A stretch of 45,736 bases of DNA from DASPJQ01 sp035299065 (GCA_035299065.1 DATGXI010000090.1:1-45736); one strand, 5' to 3'; positions 15,374-23,694 are shown, counted from the stretch's first letter. Notes: generated from the letters alone by a model not told the origin. Translations and numbers: made by a program.

Positions 15374-16162
15374 TTACAATTCAGTTTCAAGACTGGCGCC
15401 AGCGTTGATGGTGTCAATTACATGTTGGCTTGCTATATACGTTGTGGGACTTACTCCTGCAAATTTTTTAAAGTCATGCACAAAATGCGAATGATCATAG
15501 TAGCCACTTTCCAGGGCTACGGTAGTCAAACTTTCGTGTTTTTGTGTAAGTAAACGTTTTGCTTTTTTGAAACGAGTAAGCCGTGAATATAATTTGGGCG
15601 ACACACCCATGGTGTTGCTGAAGCACTGTTCAAGCCTGCGCTCACTTAATGATGCGTGCTGCATCAGGCATTTTACAGAAGTTAAACCGCCTGATTTGAG
15701 TATTTGAATTGAAGTAGAAGCAACAAGTTGGTGGTTGGAGATGGGTTTTAATTTTGAAATTAAAAACAATTCAATGAAACGAATGGCTGCCTGCGTGGAT
15801 TCCGCATTCACAACTTTTTCCTGTAATCCACTAATTTGGTTTCCAAAAACGCTTGAAAGGGGTAGTTTGCTATTGGTTATTTCCGAAACAGGAAAGTCAA
15901 TGAACGCACGAAGCGCCCATGGATAAAAGCTTACACCCAACAGCAACCCAAGATCAACCGGTGTAAGTGTATGTGGTTTTGAAAAGCGGCTGTGCAGGGT
16001 GTGTTTTTCAATTGATCTTGATCCCTGTTCCAGTTGAAATTCCATATCAATGGACCCATCGGGGCACACCGTTTCGGTTTCGAGCCCTGAAGGTTTGAGC
16101 AGGAAGTAATAACGCACGTAGGGCTTTAACTGTGGGTTTATGGTATAAAAGCGTTGAATCAC
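15374..16162 (-). CDS. AraC family transcriptional regulator
   Basis: 262 residues. The N-terminal sensor region (residues ~1-140, LKPYVRYYFLLKPSGLETETVCPDGSIDMEFQL, PWALRAFIDFPVSEI) resembles the DUF6597-type domain often found in AraC-like regulators. The C-terminal AraC double helix-turn-helix covers ~160-250, with VKCLMQHASLSERRLEQCF and GVSPKLYSRLTRFKKAKRLL, then ESGYYDHSHFVHDFKKFAGVSP. The last is the hallmark F..FKKxxGxSP motif. Start is GTG at 16162; an upstream ATG is in another frame with an immediate stop. It is divergent from pgeF, but no binding site could be identified. Confidence 0.88.
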   Translation of the reverse strand: MIQRFYTINPQLKPYVRYYFLLKPSGLETETVCPDGSIDMEFQLEQGSRSIEKHTLHSRFSKPHTLTPVDLGLLLGVSFYPWALRAFIDFPVSEITNSKLPLSSVFGNQISGLQEKVVNAESTQAAIRFIELFLISKLKPISNHQLVASTSIQILKSGGLTSVKCLMQHASLSERRLEQCFSNTMGVSPKLYSRLTRFKKAKRLLTQKHESLTTVALESGYYDHSHFVHDFKKFAGVSPTTYIASQHVIDTINAGASLETEL

Positions 16163-16235
16163 ATGGTTAATGTAAGCAATTCCTGTTTACCCCGCTGCTA
16201 TGGTTGCCATTCAAACACATAACCTGAATTTTAGT

Positions 16236-16243
16236 TATATTTG
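16236..16243 (+). promoter_or_regulatory. Perfect -7 box 3 nt before the pgeF start codon
   Basis: TATATTTG matches TAnnTTTG exactly and is followed by TAC and the ATG at 16247. Transcription would start at or inside the start codon. Confidence 0.5.
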
Positions 16244-16246
16244 TAC

Positions 16247-16984
16247 ATGCATATTCAGCCCACCATTTTTAACCGAAACCTGATTACTGCTGCGCTTAGT
16301 ACCCGAAAGGGAGGTGTTAGTCAGGCCCCGTATACATCGCTTAATTTAGGAAAATCAACCCAGGATAATCCTGAACACGTTCAAAAGAACCGTGAATTGT
16401 TTTTTGGTGCCCTGGGCATTTCAATGGAAAAACTAACATTAAGCAAACAGGTACACGGTACCGAGGTATTGACCGTAAACGAGCCAATAATTACTGAGGG
16501 ATATGATGCCATGATCACAAATAAAAAAGATATTTTTTTAGCCGTTTCGGTTGCTGATTGTGTTCCTATTCTTGTTTTTGATAAAAAAAACCAGGCTGTT
16601 GCCGCTATACATGCTGGTTGGAGAGGTACAGCCGGTAAAATTGTGACCAAAGCGCTTGAGCAAATGAAAGCTCAGTATGGAACCGATGGCAGCAATTGTT
16701 ATGCATTTATTGGTGCCTGTATTGGGTACGATAAGTTTGAGGTGGGTAGCGAAGTTGCTGAGCAGTTTGAAGACGCGTATAAAAAAACAGGAAACGGTGA
16801 TAAATTTTTTGTGGATTTAAAAACTGCGAATGCCAAACAATTCGAAAATTTCGGGTTCAACAGAAATCATATAGAAGTATTGCCGTATTGTACATTTGGC
16901 CATAACGATTTGTTTTTCTCTCACCGCAAGGAAAACGGCATTACCGGACGAAACATGGCTGTTATTGGCATGAAGAATGCTTAG
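16247..16984 (+). CDS. pgeF: PgeF/YfiH family peptidoglycan editing factor (laccase domain, polyphenol oxidase-like)
   Basis: 245 residues covering one Cu-oxidase_4/laccase-domain unit. The zinc/copper-type ligand set is conserved: H70 in LSKQVHGTEV, C105 in VADCVPI and H122 in AIHAGWRGTAG. Other family motifs are STRKGGVS at the N-terminus, FIGACIGYDKFEVG in the middle, and SHRKENGITGRNMAVIG at the end. In E. coli the protein removes wrongly placed L-Ser from peptidoglycan precursors; purine-nucleoside processing has also been described for the family. The ATG at 16247 (MHIQPTIF) is preferred over the TTG two codons earlier. Single gene, divergent from the AraC gene. Confidence 0.93.
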   Translation: MHIQPTIFNRNLITAALSTRKGGVSQAPYTSLNLGKSTQDNPEHVQKNRELFFGALGISMEKLTLSKQVHGTEVLTVNEPIITEGYDAMITNKKDIFLAVSVADCVPILVFDKKNQAVAAIHAGWRGTAGKIVTKALEQMKAQYGTDGSNCYAFIGACIGYDKFEVGSEVAEQFEDAYKKTGNGDKFFVDLKTANAKQFENFGFNRNHIEVLPYCTFGHNDLFFSHRKENGITGRNMAVIGMKNA

Positions 16985-17147
16985 GAAGGCGTGTTGACGT
17001 AGTTCTAAATGATTTTTAAAGTTGACTCAAAAAGATTTCGAAGACGCTATTCTATAGTAAACAACGCTCAAACAGAACCTTCATAGGAAAAAACAATGCA
17101 AGCGAAAAATTCTCCGGGATCCGGAAACCAGGAATGTGTAATTGGAA
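16985..17147. other. Intergenic region behind pgeF with minus-strand terminator
   Basis: The 163 bases hold no coding ORF on either strand. The right part holds the terminator of the efflux/LytST operon at 17103-17125. Confidence 0.5.
17103..17125 (-). terminator. Terminator at the end of the efflux/LytST operon
   Basis: TCCGG-GAT-CCGGA (17113-17125), preceded on the plus strand by an A-run. On the minus strand it therefore reads as a compact stem followed by GAATTTTTCG. It lies 23 nt after the stop of the 47-residue ORF. Confidence 0.6.
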
Positions 17148-17291
17148 TTACATCATGATAAGGTAAACAGCCAAAGCAATCATAAGGATTGAAGAAATTA
17201 ATGTTGGCCATTTTGATGCAAAATTCATAACTGTGTTTTTTAGTGCTGGTACCAAAGTACTACCTGTATTGAGAGTGGCAAGCAAATTCAT
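17148..17291 (-). CDS. 47-residue single-span membrane protein at the end of the efflux/LytST operon
   Basis: ATG at 17291 opens 47 codons. The N-terminal half is polar (LATLNTGSTLVPALKNTVMNFASKW), and residues ~31-46 form a clear membrane helix (LISSILMIALAVYLIM). It starts 48 nt after the LytTR gene on the same strand and is followed by a terminator at 17103-17125, so it is very probably the last gene of the operon. No homologue is recognised. A small regulator or subunit of the transporter or kinase is possible but unproven. Confidence 0.6.
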   Translation of the reverse strand: MNLLATLNTGSTLVPALKNTVMNFASKWPTLISSILMIALAVYLIMM

Positions 17292-17301
17292 ATTAATTTA
17301 A

Positions 17302-17323
17302 TGTTAACTATGTGAAGTTAACA
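17302..17323. promoter_or_regulatory. Palindrome TGTTAAC-N8-GTTAACA
   Basis: A 7-bp perfect inverted repeat (17302-17308 and 17317-17323) between the LytTR gene and the small ORF. It may be an mRNA hairpin controlling the small gene or an operator; nothing else supports either. Confidence 0.35.
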
Positions 17324-17339
17324 ATCTTGAATTCTCAAT

Positions 17340-18110
17340 TTATTCCTTTTCAAACCATTGCTTGAAGGAGCTGGCTTTTTCACGGCTTACTGAAATTTCA
17401 ACAACGGGATTTTTTAACATTACCTGCAGTTTGCCGGTATAAAGTGTTTTCATGCTTTCAATGGCATCAATGTGTAAGATATTTTGACGATTAGCCCTGA
17501 AAAAGCGAGCTGGGTCGATCAAATTCTCCAGTTCGTCTAAGCTTTCATAATCGGTAACCAGCTGTTTCCCTGATCTTGTGTGTAAAAGAACAATTTTTTC
17601 AAAACTAAACATGGCCACATCGGGTTCATCAACCGGTATAATGGAACTGCCCTGGTGGGCTAAAAAACGCTGCTTGAATTTTTTCAAATCTTTGTTGGTA
17701 TAATCGGCTAAAACCTGCCTGATCATTTCGCCATAGGGTAATTTTTGAGCGTAAGAATTTATCTTTTTAAATTTTTCCAGCGTACGCTTTAATTCAGCAC
17801 CATCAACAGGTTTTAAAAGATAATCAACACTGTTTAACTTAAACGCACGCAAGGCATAGTTGCTGAACGCTGTGGTAAATACAATTGGCACATCGGTATT
17901 AAGTGTTTCAAAAATATCGAAACTTACACCGTCTGATAATTGTATGTCAGAAAAAATCAAATCGGGTGCATTGTGTTTGCCAAACCATGCAATGGCTTCT
18001 TTTACGCTGGTTAATGTAACAAGTATTTTTATAGATGAATCAATGTGCTGAATGCTTTTTTGCATTTCACGTGCAACCAATGGTTCGTCTTCTATAATAA
18101 CAACATTCAT
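17340..18110 (-). CDS. LytTR-type response regulator
   Basis: 256 residues from the ATG at 18110 (MNVVIIEDEPLVAREM). Receiver domain ~1-115 with the acidic pocket E7/D8, phosphoacceptor D55 in LIFSDIQL, T79-T80 in VFTTAF and K100 in YLLKPVDG. C-terminal LytTR DNA-binding domain ~150-256 (FSFEKIVLLHTRSGKQLVTDYESLDELE, FFRANRQNILHIDAIESMK, VEISVSREKASSFKQW). LytTR proteins bind pairs of ~9-bp direct repeats 12-13 bp apart. Such a pair lies at 23582-23611 upstream of the operon. The gene follows its kinase by 71 nt in the same operon, so kinase and regulator are a pair. An upstream in-frame TTG at 18170 would add 20 residues but lacks domain content. Confidence 0.92.
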   Translation of the reverse strand: MNVVIIEDEPLVAREMQKSIQHIDSSIKILVTLTSVKEAIAWFGKHNAPDLIFSDIQLSDGVSFDIFETLNTDVPIVFTTAFSNYALRAFKLNSVDYLLKPVDGAELKRTLEKFKKINSYAQKLPYGEMIRQVLADYTNKDLKKFKQRFLAHQGSSIIPVDEPDVAMFSFEKIVLLHTRSGKQLVTDYESLDELENLIDPARFFRANRQNILHIDAIESMKTLYTGKLQVMLKNPVVEISVSREKASSFKQWFEKE

Positions 18111-18181
18111 ATGGTCATTACGGTTTCTTAATTGTTGTGTGTGATAGCCCTGTTTATTTAAACAAAACAAGGTATTTTATG

Positions 18182-19192
18182 TTAATGCAGTAAAGGTAAT
18201 TTAACCCTGAAAGTTGAATTGTCCTTCTCAACAACCAGTTCATTTTTATCAAGGTATTTATAAAGTGATTTTAATTTCTCAAGCCCGGTGCCGTTTGATG
18301 TTTCAACCAGCTTTTTGGTTTGTAAATTATTCTCCACAACCAGGTAATTGTCTTTTGTTTGTATTGAAATGCGAAGGGGCTGCGTTTCAGAAACAATGTT
18401 ATGTTTAATAGCATTTTCAAGTAAATTTTGCAAGGTTACCGGAACAATTTTTAAAAACGTTTGTTCAGGGTTCACATCAATATTGATTTCAATCATGTTT
18501 TCAAACCTTGTTTTTAAAAGAAAAATATAGTTTTGAATGAATTCAAGCTCGGTACTTAAACTGACAGTAGTGCCGCTGTCATGTTGCAATACATAGCGAT
18601 ACACTTTTGAAAGTTGCTGCAGGTAGTTGGAAGCAAGTTCAGGATTTTCTTTAATCAGGCTATTGAGAGATGCCATTGAATTGAAAAGAAAGTGCGGGTT
18701 AAGCTGGTTTTTTAAGCCTTCAAACTGCACCTGTGCTTTTTCTTTTTCCAGACGCTCATATTTCAGGCTTGTTTCACGCCACCGGATAAAGAAAAATGAA
18801 CCAATAAGAATAGAGTTCATTAGAATAGACATAAGTACAATGGCAAGTGTTGTGACCAGGAAAAACAAATACTCATTTCCAAAATTCATTACGCTGCTTA
18901 CATGCGGAAATACAAGGTAATGTACGGTCTTCATGAGCCCGGTTGAAAGAAGGAGTTGAAAAAAAATACGCCTGGTAAGTCCTTTTTCAAACGGGATCCA
19001 TTTATTAAGCAGTTGATGAATGGCAATGTGTCCTTCAACCACCACTGCAATAACAAGAAAATTCAAAGCCGTTACCCAGGCGTGTTGGTAGGCCGTCCAT
19101 TGAGGAAAAACAATGACGCGTACAATTAAACCGAAACCACTGGCTATACAAATGCCAACATACGTAAATAATAGTCTCTTTTTTAAGGTCAT
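18182..19192 (-). CDS. LytS-type sensor histidine kinase with membrane N-terminus
   Basis: 336 residues. About four membrane helices (residues ~8-28, 38-58, 76-96, 108-136) precede a coiled stretch (YERLEKEKAQVQFEGLKNQ) and the His_kinase domain with H167 in LNPHFLFNSMASLNSL. The ATPase part has the N-box LQNLLENAIKHNI and the G-box NGTGLEKLK. There is no separate extracytoplasmic domain, so the signal is probably sensed within the membrane or through the transporter. Its ATG overlaps the ATPase stop by 4 nt (ATGA), so translation is coupled to the transporter genes. The paired regulator is 17340-18110. Confidence 0.9.
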   Translation of the reverse strand: MTLKKRLLFTYVGICIASGFGLIVRVIVFPQWTAYQHAWVTALNFLVIAVVVEGHIAIHQLLNKWIPFEKGLTRRIFFQLLLSTGLMKTVHYLVFPHVSSVMNFGNEYLFFLVTTLAIVLMSILMNSILIGSFFFIRWRETSLKYERLEKEKAQVQFEGLKNQLNPHFLFNSMASLNSLIKENPELASNYLQQLSKVYRYVLQHDSGTTVSLSTELEFIQNYIFLLKTRFENMIEINIDVNPEQTFLKIVPVTLQNLLENAIKHNIVSETQPLRISIQTKDNYLVVENNLQTKKLVETSNGTGLEKLKSLYKYLDKNELVVEKDNSTFRVKLPLLH

Positions 19193-19866
19193 TGTTTTAT
19201 TATTTGGCCATCACTCATTTCAATCACACGGTCGCTGTTATCGGCAAATTCAGGGTCATGGGTTACGGCTATAATGGTTTGCTGGTGGCTTAAAGATAAA
19301 TCTTTAAATATGCGAAATACATTTTGTGTATTTTTTTTGTCAAGGTTTCCGGTTGGCTCATCGCCCATAATAATATCAGGATCATTAATAAGGGCGCGTG
19401 CAATGGCTACACGTTGCTGCTGCCCGCCTGACAATTTATTTGCTTTTTTAACGGCAAACTTATCCATTTCAAGCAGCCTGAGTTTTTCCAGTGCACGGTG
19501 TTCCACTTCTTCTTTACTATATTGGTTTAATTTTAGTCCGGGTATCATAACATTTTGCAATGCCGTAAATTCAGGCAACAGGTAATGAAACTGGAAAACA
19601 AATCCCAAATGTTTGTTGCGAAAACGTGCCAGTTCATTTTGCGATTTTCCGGTGAGTTTTTGGCCGGCAATTTCCAATTCACCTTCGTAAACGGTGTCCA
19701 TGGTTGACAAAATATACAACAATGTTGATTTGCCGCAACCCGATTTTCCGGTAATGGTTAAAAATTCACCGCGTTTTACCACAAAATTAATATCATCAAG
19801 TACTTTGAATGTTTCGGGTTCATGAAAATACTTTACCACATGTGATGTTTTCAATACTGTTTCCAT
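19189..19866 (-). CDS. ABC transporter ATP-binding protein, LolD/MacB-type
   Basis: 225 residues from the ATG at 19866. Walker A GKSGCGKST (~40-48), Q-loop FVFQFHYLLPEF, signature LSGGQQQRVAIARAL (~145), Walker B IIMGDEPTGNLDKK and the switch His in AVTHDPEF. This matches the MacB/LolD/FtsE group that works with FtsX-type permeases. Such ATPases drive tripartite efflux or lipoprotein release; with the adaptor and TolC of this operon, efflux is the likely role. The start lies 2 nt after the permease stop. Confidence 0.93.
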   Translation of the reverse strand: METVLKTSHVVKYFHEPETFKVLDDINFVVKRGEFLTITGKSGCGKSTLLYILSTMDTVYEGELEIAGQKLTGKSQNELARFRNKHLGFVFQFHYLLPEFTALQNVMIPGLKLNQYSKEEVEHRALEKLRLLEMDKFAVKKANKLSGGQQQRVAIARALINDPDIIMGDEPTGNLDKKNTQNVFRIFKDLSLSHQQTIIAVTHDPEFADNSDRVIEMSDGQIIKQ

Positions 19867-19868
19867 AC

Positions 19869-21119
19869 TCAACCTCTTAAAATGTTTACCGGATCAATTT
19901 TGGATGCTTTTCGTGCAGGGAAATACCCCGCAAGTAAGGTTGATACAACACCGAACATCATTCCAAAAATATAATATTTCAATTGCATGTTAACCGGAAA
20001 TGTATCTACGCTTAAAAATTCCCCGCCATCAAATGGTGTTTGCGAAAGCGCATATGAAAAAATAAACCCAAGCAACAATCCAAGTAACCCGCCTAAAACA
20101 CCAATGAAAACAGCCTGAAAAATAAATACCCTGATTATGTTTATGGTTTCAAAACCGGTGGCTTTTAAAATGGCAATGTCTTTCATTTTATCATAAATGG
20201 TCATGTTCATAATGTTGTAAATGCCAAAACCAGCTACTACCAGCAAGGTGGTTACCACAACATACGTCAATACATTGCGAATGGTAAAACTAATGAGAAT
20301 GGTTGCATTGGCGGTTTGCCAGTCCTCAGCCTTAAAAGCAAACTGTTGCGCATATGTATTGGCAAATTCGGTGGCCTTGTTCAAATCTTTTAGCTTAATG
20401 TGTATGTCGGTAATGTACCCGGGGTTGCGCTGCAATATTGTTTGCACGGTCGAAATGTTCGCATAACTGCGCATGTTGTCAATGGTTCCAATTCCAAATT
20501 TAAATGTGCCCACAATTTTAACTGACATTGTATTGCCGCGTGGGGTCGTTATTTGAATGCGGTCTCCTGTTTTTACATTTAGTTTGTCGGCCAGGCCTTT
20601 GCCCATAATAATTCCGTCATTCGAAGAAAGCAGCGCCTCCAGTGAACCTGATTTAATTTTTTTTCGAAGGCCATACAGTTTATCTTCGCTCAAAATGTTT
20701 ACACCGGCTATGGTACCGCTTAACTGTGTTGGCCCAAAATTGTAGAACACCTGGGAGGTAATTTGTGGCGATACACCCATTACAGCCGGATCTTTTTCAA
20801 TAAGCGCTGCAATGTTTATTCCGTTCTTTAAATTCAATTGTTCATCGTGCGGCTTAATGTGATGCACCACATTAAACGTGTTTTTACTCACTTCATCCAG
20901 CAACGTTTTGGAATTCGTTTCAATGTCTTTATAAATACGAATATGGGGAGTAGAGGTTAAGGTTGTTTCTTCCAGCAACATGTTTACACCGGTCATGAAA
21001 CTTATCATGAGTATGAACATGGCTATGCCAAAGGTTACACCCAACGAGGCCACAATGGTTTGACGCCTGCGCGAAAATAAATGCGTTTTGGCAATGCTTA
21101 TGTCGAGTTTTAATGACAT
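19869..21119 (-). CDS. FtsX/MacB-type ABC transporter permease
   Basis: 416 residues. An N-terminal membrane helix (RRRQTIVASLGVTFGIAMFILMI, ~22-44) is followed by a ~230-residue periplasmic MacB core domain (PHIRIYKDIETNSKT, IEKDPAVMGVSPQITSQVF, GDRIQITTPRGNTMSVKIVGTF). Three C-terminal helices of the FtsX fold follow (~285-310, 335-360, 380-402), with YDKMKDIAILKATGF between them. It ends in RKASKIDPVNILRG, the usual FtsX C-terminus. This is mechanotransmission-type, not channel-type: substrates are moved from the periplasm to TolC. It is separated from the adaptor by 3 nt. Confidence 0.92.
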   Translation of the reverse strand: MSLKLDISIAKTHLFSRRRQTIVASLGVTFGIAMFILMISFMTGVNMLLEETTLTSTPHIRIYKDIETNSKTLLDEVSKNTFNVVHHIKPHDEQLNLKNGINIAALIEKDPAVMGVSPQITSQVFYNFGPTQLSGTIAGVNILSEDKLYGLRKKIKSGSLEALLSSNDGIIMGKGLADKLNVKTGDRIQITTPRGNTMSVKIVGTFKFGIGTIDNMRSYANISTVQTILQRNPGYITDIHIKLKDLNKATEFANTYAQQFAFKAEDWQTANATILISFTIRNVLTYVVVTTLLVVAGFGIYNIMNMTIYDKMKDIAILKATGFETINIIRVFIFQAVFIGVLGGLLGLLLGFIFSYALSQTPFDGGEFLSVDTFPVNMQLKYYIFGMMFGVVSTLLAGYFPARKASKIDPVNILRG

Positions 21120-21122
21120 GGT

Positions 21123-22217
21123 TTATTTTTTTACAACTATTTCTGATTTATCTGTCAAACCTGATAACACTTCGGCCAGTTCCAGGTTTTCAATGCCACG
21201 TTTTATTTTTCTCTTTTTTTCTTCGCCATTTTCAAGTACCAAAACGCTGTCACCGTCCATTATGGCCGATTTTGGAATGGTAAGTGTTTTTGTTTTTTCT
21301 GAAATCACAATGTTTGCTTCAAGTGTTAAGCCATATAAAACGGGAGGCTGTTCATCCACAAAAACCGCATCAACCCGAAAGGACTGATCTTCCTTAGTCA
21401 ATTTTGGATAGATTTTTGAAACCGATGCATGGTATATTTTTTCTTTATCGTAATCTACGCGAATCAGTACTTTTTGCCCATGTTTAATACGGGCAATATC
21501 CAATTCATCCACTACCAGTTTGGCATAAACTTTATGCGCATCGCCAATCAATGCAATGGGTTCGCCCCTGCGAATGGATTCGCCTTTTTTCTTGTATACT
21601 TCATACACCATGCCATTAATGAAACTTTTTACATTAAAATTTGAGTTATCAATACTGCTGCTTTTGTAATTGGTTTCGGCATTTTGTAATTCTACAAACA
21701 ACTGGTTGCGCATTTTTTGAATAGCGCTCTTTTTCATGTCATAATCGTTTTTTGAACTTGTATAGGTTAGTTTCATACGGTCAAGCTCACTTTGCGAAGT
21801 AGCATTTTTTTCGGCAAGCGATTTATAACGCATGTAGTTTAAAGAATCATTGGACAATTTTGTTTTGGCGGTTTGCAATGCCAGTTTCATTTCACGCAGG
21901 GCAGGCGAATTTTCTCCATAATTCTCAACCGCAGTGCTATAAATTTCACCTGCGTTTTTTGAGCGTATATCCTGCACTTCGTTTTCAATGTGGAACATAA
22001 CCTGGTTTGTTCGCAAACTGTCACCTTCCGCAACAAATGCATTCAATAAAATGCCGTCAGCATTTGCGTATACTTTGTATTCGTTTTCAGGGTAAATATT
22101 ACCTGAAGCATACACGGCTTCTGTCACTTCTTTGTATTCAGGATTAATGGTGGTGGTTTTTGACCCGCAACCATAAAGCCATACAAGTGAAAGAGAAAAA
22201 ATAATGAAGTTTTTCAT
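21123..22217 (-). CDS. Periplasmic adaptor (HlyD/MacA-like) lipoprotein
   Basis: 364 residues. The signal sequence ends in a lipobox with C17 (LVWLYGC), so the protein should be membrane-anchored. A biotinyl-lipoyl-like half (YASGNIYPENEYKVYANADG, AFVAEGDSLRTNQVMFHIEN) and its partner (FINGMVYEVYKKKGESIRRGEPIALIGD) flank a long helical hairpin (~residues 90-195, many L/K/E heptads such as LREMKLALQTAKTKL). Beta-barrel domains follow. The hairpin would contact TolC. The gene starts immediately after the TolC stop. Confidence 0.9.
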   Translation of the reverse strand: MKNFIIFSLSLVWLYGCGSKTTTINPEYKEVTEAVYASGNIYPENEYKVYANADGILLNAFVAEGDSLRTNQVMFHIENEVQDIRSKNAGEIYSTAVENYGENSPALREMKLALQTAKTKLSNDSLNYMRYKSLAEKNATSQSELDRMKLTYTSSKNDYDMKKSAIQKMRNQLFVELQNAETNYKSSSIDNSNFNVKSFINGMVYEVYKKKGESIRRGEPIALIGDAHKVYAKLVVDELDIARIKHGQKVLIRVDYDKEKIYHASVSKIYPKLTKEDQSFRVDAVFVDEQPPVLYGLTLEANIVISEKTKTLTIPKSAIMDGDSVLVLENGEEKKRKIKRGIENLELAEVLSGLTDKSEIVVKK

Positions 22218-23522
22218 TTATAGTTTGTTTTTAAGTTCAACAATTGTTTGCCACGTAAGTAAATCAGACAAGGATCGTAAATAGGTGTTTTGCATTTGCA
22301 AAGCTTCGTTATAAATATTCAGGTACTGGTCAATGCTTATTACTCCCTGTTTGTATTTTTCAGAGGCAATTGAAATGTTTTGTGAAGCCAGCTCAAGGGC
22401 CGCAGCATTGTTGTTAAATGTTACCTGTGCTGCTTTCAGGCTTAACATCGTTTCGGTATTTTCATTCAGTGTTTTCAATTTTTCATTTTCGAATTCCAAT
22501 TCGGCAATTTTCATTTTTTGGTAAGAACGTTTTACTGCAGTGTTGCGTGAAAAACCGGTAAAAAGGGGCCAGTCAATACGCAGTCCGGCCACACCAATGT
22601 TAAACCAACCCTTATCGCTGTCAAAAAAGTCAAATTCGTTTCGTTGAGCCTGGGCCTGGTAACGCGCAAAAAGGCTTACCTCGGGTATGTATTTCAATTT
22701 ATCTTTTTTGAGGTATAATTTGCTTTGAAGCAGTGAAATTTCTTTTAATTGTACAGAGGGGAAGTTAGTGGTTGTAATGGTAAGGTTGTTGGCTGCAGGA
22801 GCTGTCAGGTTGGAACCGAATTCGACCTGTGTTGCTGTGTCAAGCGCGAGCATAAATTTTAATCCAAGTAGATTTTTTTCGTATGCAAGTTTATTTTGCT
22901 CATGCATGGACTGCACTTGTATATAGGAATTGTACAGGCGATTATAGTCCAGTTGCTCCAGTACACCGGCTTCAAATTTGCTTTTGGCACTTTGATAAAT
23001 TGAATCGGTTGAGGAAAGGTTACGTGCCGAAATTTGCATGGCCTGGAATGAAACCAGGCTATAATAATAGGCCCTGGCCAGGTTTTTATCCATCTCGTAA
23101 TTTATATTTTTTAGATTGAGGCGGCTTATTTCCAGTGAAAGGCTCGCAATTTTTATTTCGGTCCATGCAGATGTATTGACCAAAGGCATGGAGGCTTCAA
23201 TGCCTGTTGTTGCATTGTATTTTGTGCCAAATTGCGCTTTTATATATTCACCGGGTTTTCCCCCAAGAAATTGTGCGGGTATTAATTGAACAGGCAGTGA
23301 AAAATTGTAATCGAATGACGAAATGCTTTTTACCTGGGGCATTAAAGGTGATAACGAAGCTTTTTTTGTCAACTCGTCAATGGTCGTTTTTTCACGCGCA
23401 ATTTCCAAATCACGGTTTTGTTTTTTGGCCAGTTCAAGTACCTGGTCAAAACCCGTAATAACCAACTGGGCATTGGTAGTGACGGCTGCGGCCAGGAATA
23501 ACAGAATGAAGGTTGTTTTCAT
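22218..23522 (-). CDS. TolC-family outer membrane efflux protein
   Basis: 434 residues from the ATG at 23522, chosen because the signal peptide MKTTFILLFLAAAVTTNAQ starts there. The two-fold OEP repeats are visible, with long amphipathic helices such as DQVLELAKKQNRDLEIAREKTTIDEL, and the second half LEFENEKLKTLNENTETML to AASQNISIASEKYKQGVISIDQYL. The equatorial strands WFNIGVAGLRIDWPLF and TSAWTEIKIASLSL are also present. First gene of the operon; the adaptor, permease, ATPase, kinase, regulator and a small membrane protein follow with gaps of 0, 3, 2, -4, 71 and 48 nt. Confidence 0.92.
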   Translation of the reverse strand: MKTTFILLFLAAAVTTNAQLVITGFDQVLELAKKQNRDLEIAREKTTIDELTKKASLSPLMPQVKSISSFDYNFSLPVQLIPAQFLGGKPGEYIKAQFGTKYNATTGIEASMPLVNTSAWTEIKIASLSLEISRLNLKNINYEMDKNLARAYYYSLVSFQAMQISARNLSSTDSIYQSAKSKFEAGVLEQLDYNRLYNSYIQVQSMHEQNKLAYEKNLLGLKFMLALDTATQVEFGSNLTAPAANNLTITTTNFPSVQLKEISLLQSKLYLKKDKLKYIPEVSLFARYQAQAQRNEFDFFDSDKGWFNIGVAGLRIDWPLFTGFSRNTAVKRSYQKMKIAELEFENEKLKTLNENTETMLSLKAAQVTFNNNAAALELASQNISIASEKYKQGVISIDQYLNIYNEALQMQNTYLRSLSDLLTWQTIVELKNKL

Positions 23523-23540
23523 AATTGGTATTAAACAATG

Positions 23541-23571
23541 CAAAGAAATGATAGGGCATGCTGACTGGCAA
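23541..23571 (-). promoter_or_regulatory. Promoter of the tolC-to-LytTR operon
   Basis: On the minus strand: TTG (23569-23571), a 20-nt spacer, TTTCTTTG (23541-23548; one mismatch to TAnnTTTG), then 18 nt to the ATG. Spacing is right for a Bacteroidota promoter. Confidence 0.55.
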
Positions 23572-23581
23572 CTGGTTGAAC

Positions 23582-23611
23582 ACGAAGCGTAGGAAACAGG
23601 GGCTGAAGCGT
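23582..23611 (-). promoter_or_regulatory. Predicted LytTR binding site: two 9-bp direct repeats 12 bp apart
   Basis: On the minus strand ACGCTTCAG (23603-23611), 12 bp, ACGCTTCGT (23582-23590). The layout (9-N12-9, direct) is the described LytTR geometry, and each half matches 7 of 9 positions of the published pattern [TA][AC][CA]GTTN[AG][TG]. The site ends 10 nt upstream of the -33 TTG, the usual place for an activator. The LytTR regulator is encoded in the operon itself. Confidence 0.55.
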
Positions 23612-23686
23612 CAAAACTGCGCCAAAAACCTGTTTTTTAAAGTTCAATCAGCACAAAAAACTGCGCTTAAAGGCATGGATTTATAC

Positions 23687-23694
23687 TATCTTTA
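23687..23694 (+). promoter_or_regulatory. -7 box of the lipoprotein gene at 23717
   Basis: TATCTTTA (one mismatch to TAnnTTTG) 22 nt before the ATG. No TTG was found at the matching -33 position. It is divergent from the efflux operon promoter. Confidence 0.45.

Noticed and set aside
17302..17323. Palindrome as a LytTR binding site
   Set aside because: LytTR domains use direct repeats of 9 bp with 12-13-bp gaps; this is an inverted repeat with 8-bp gap and poor match. Kept only as an unspecified palindrome.
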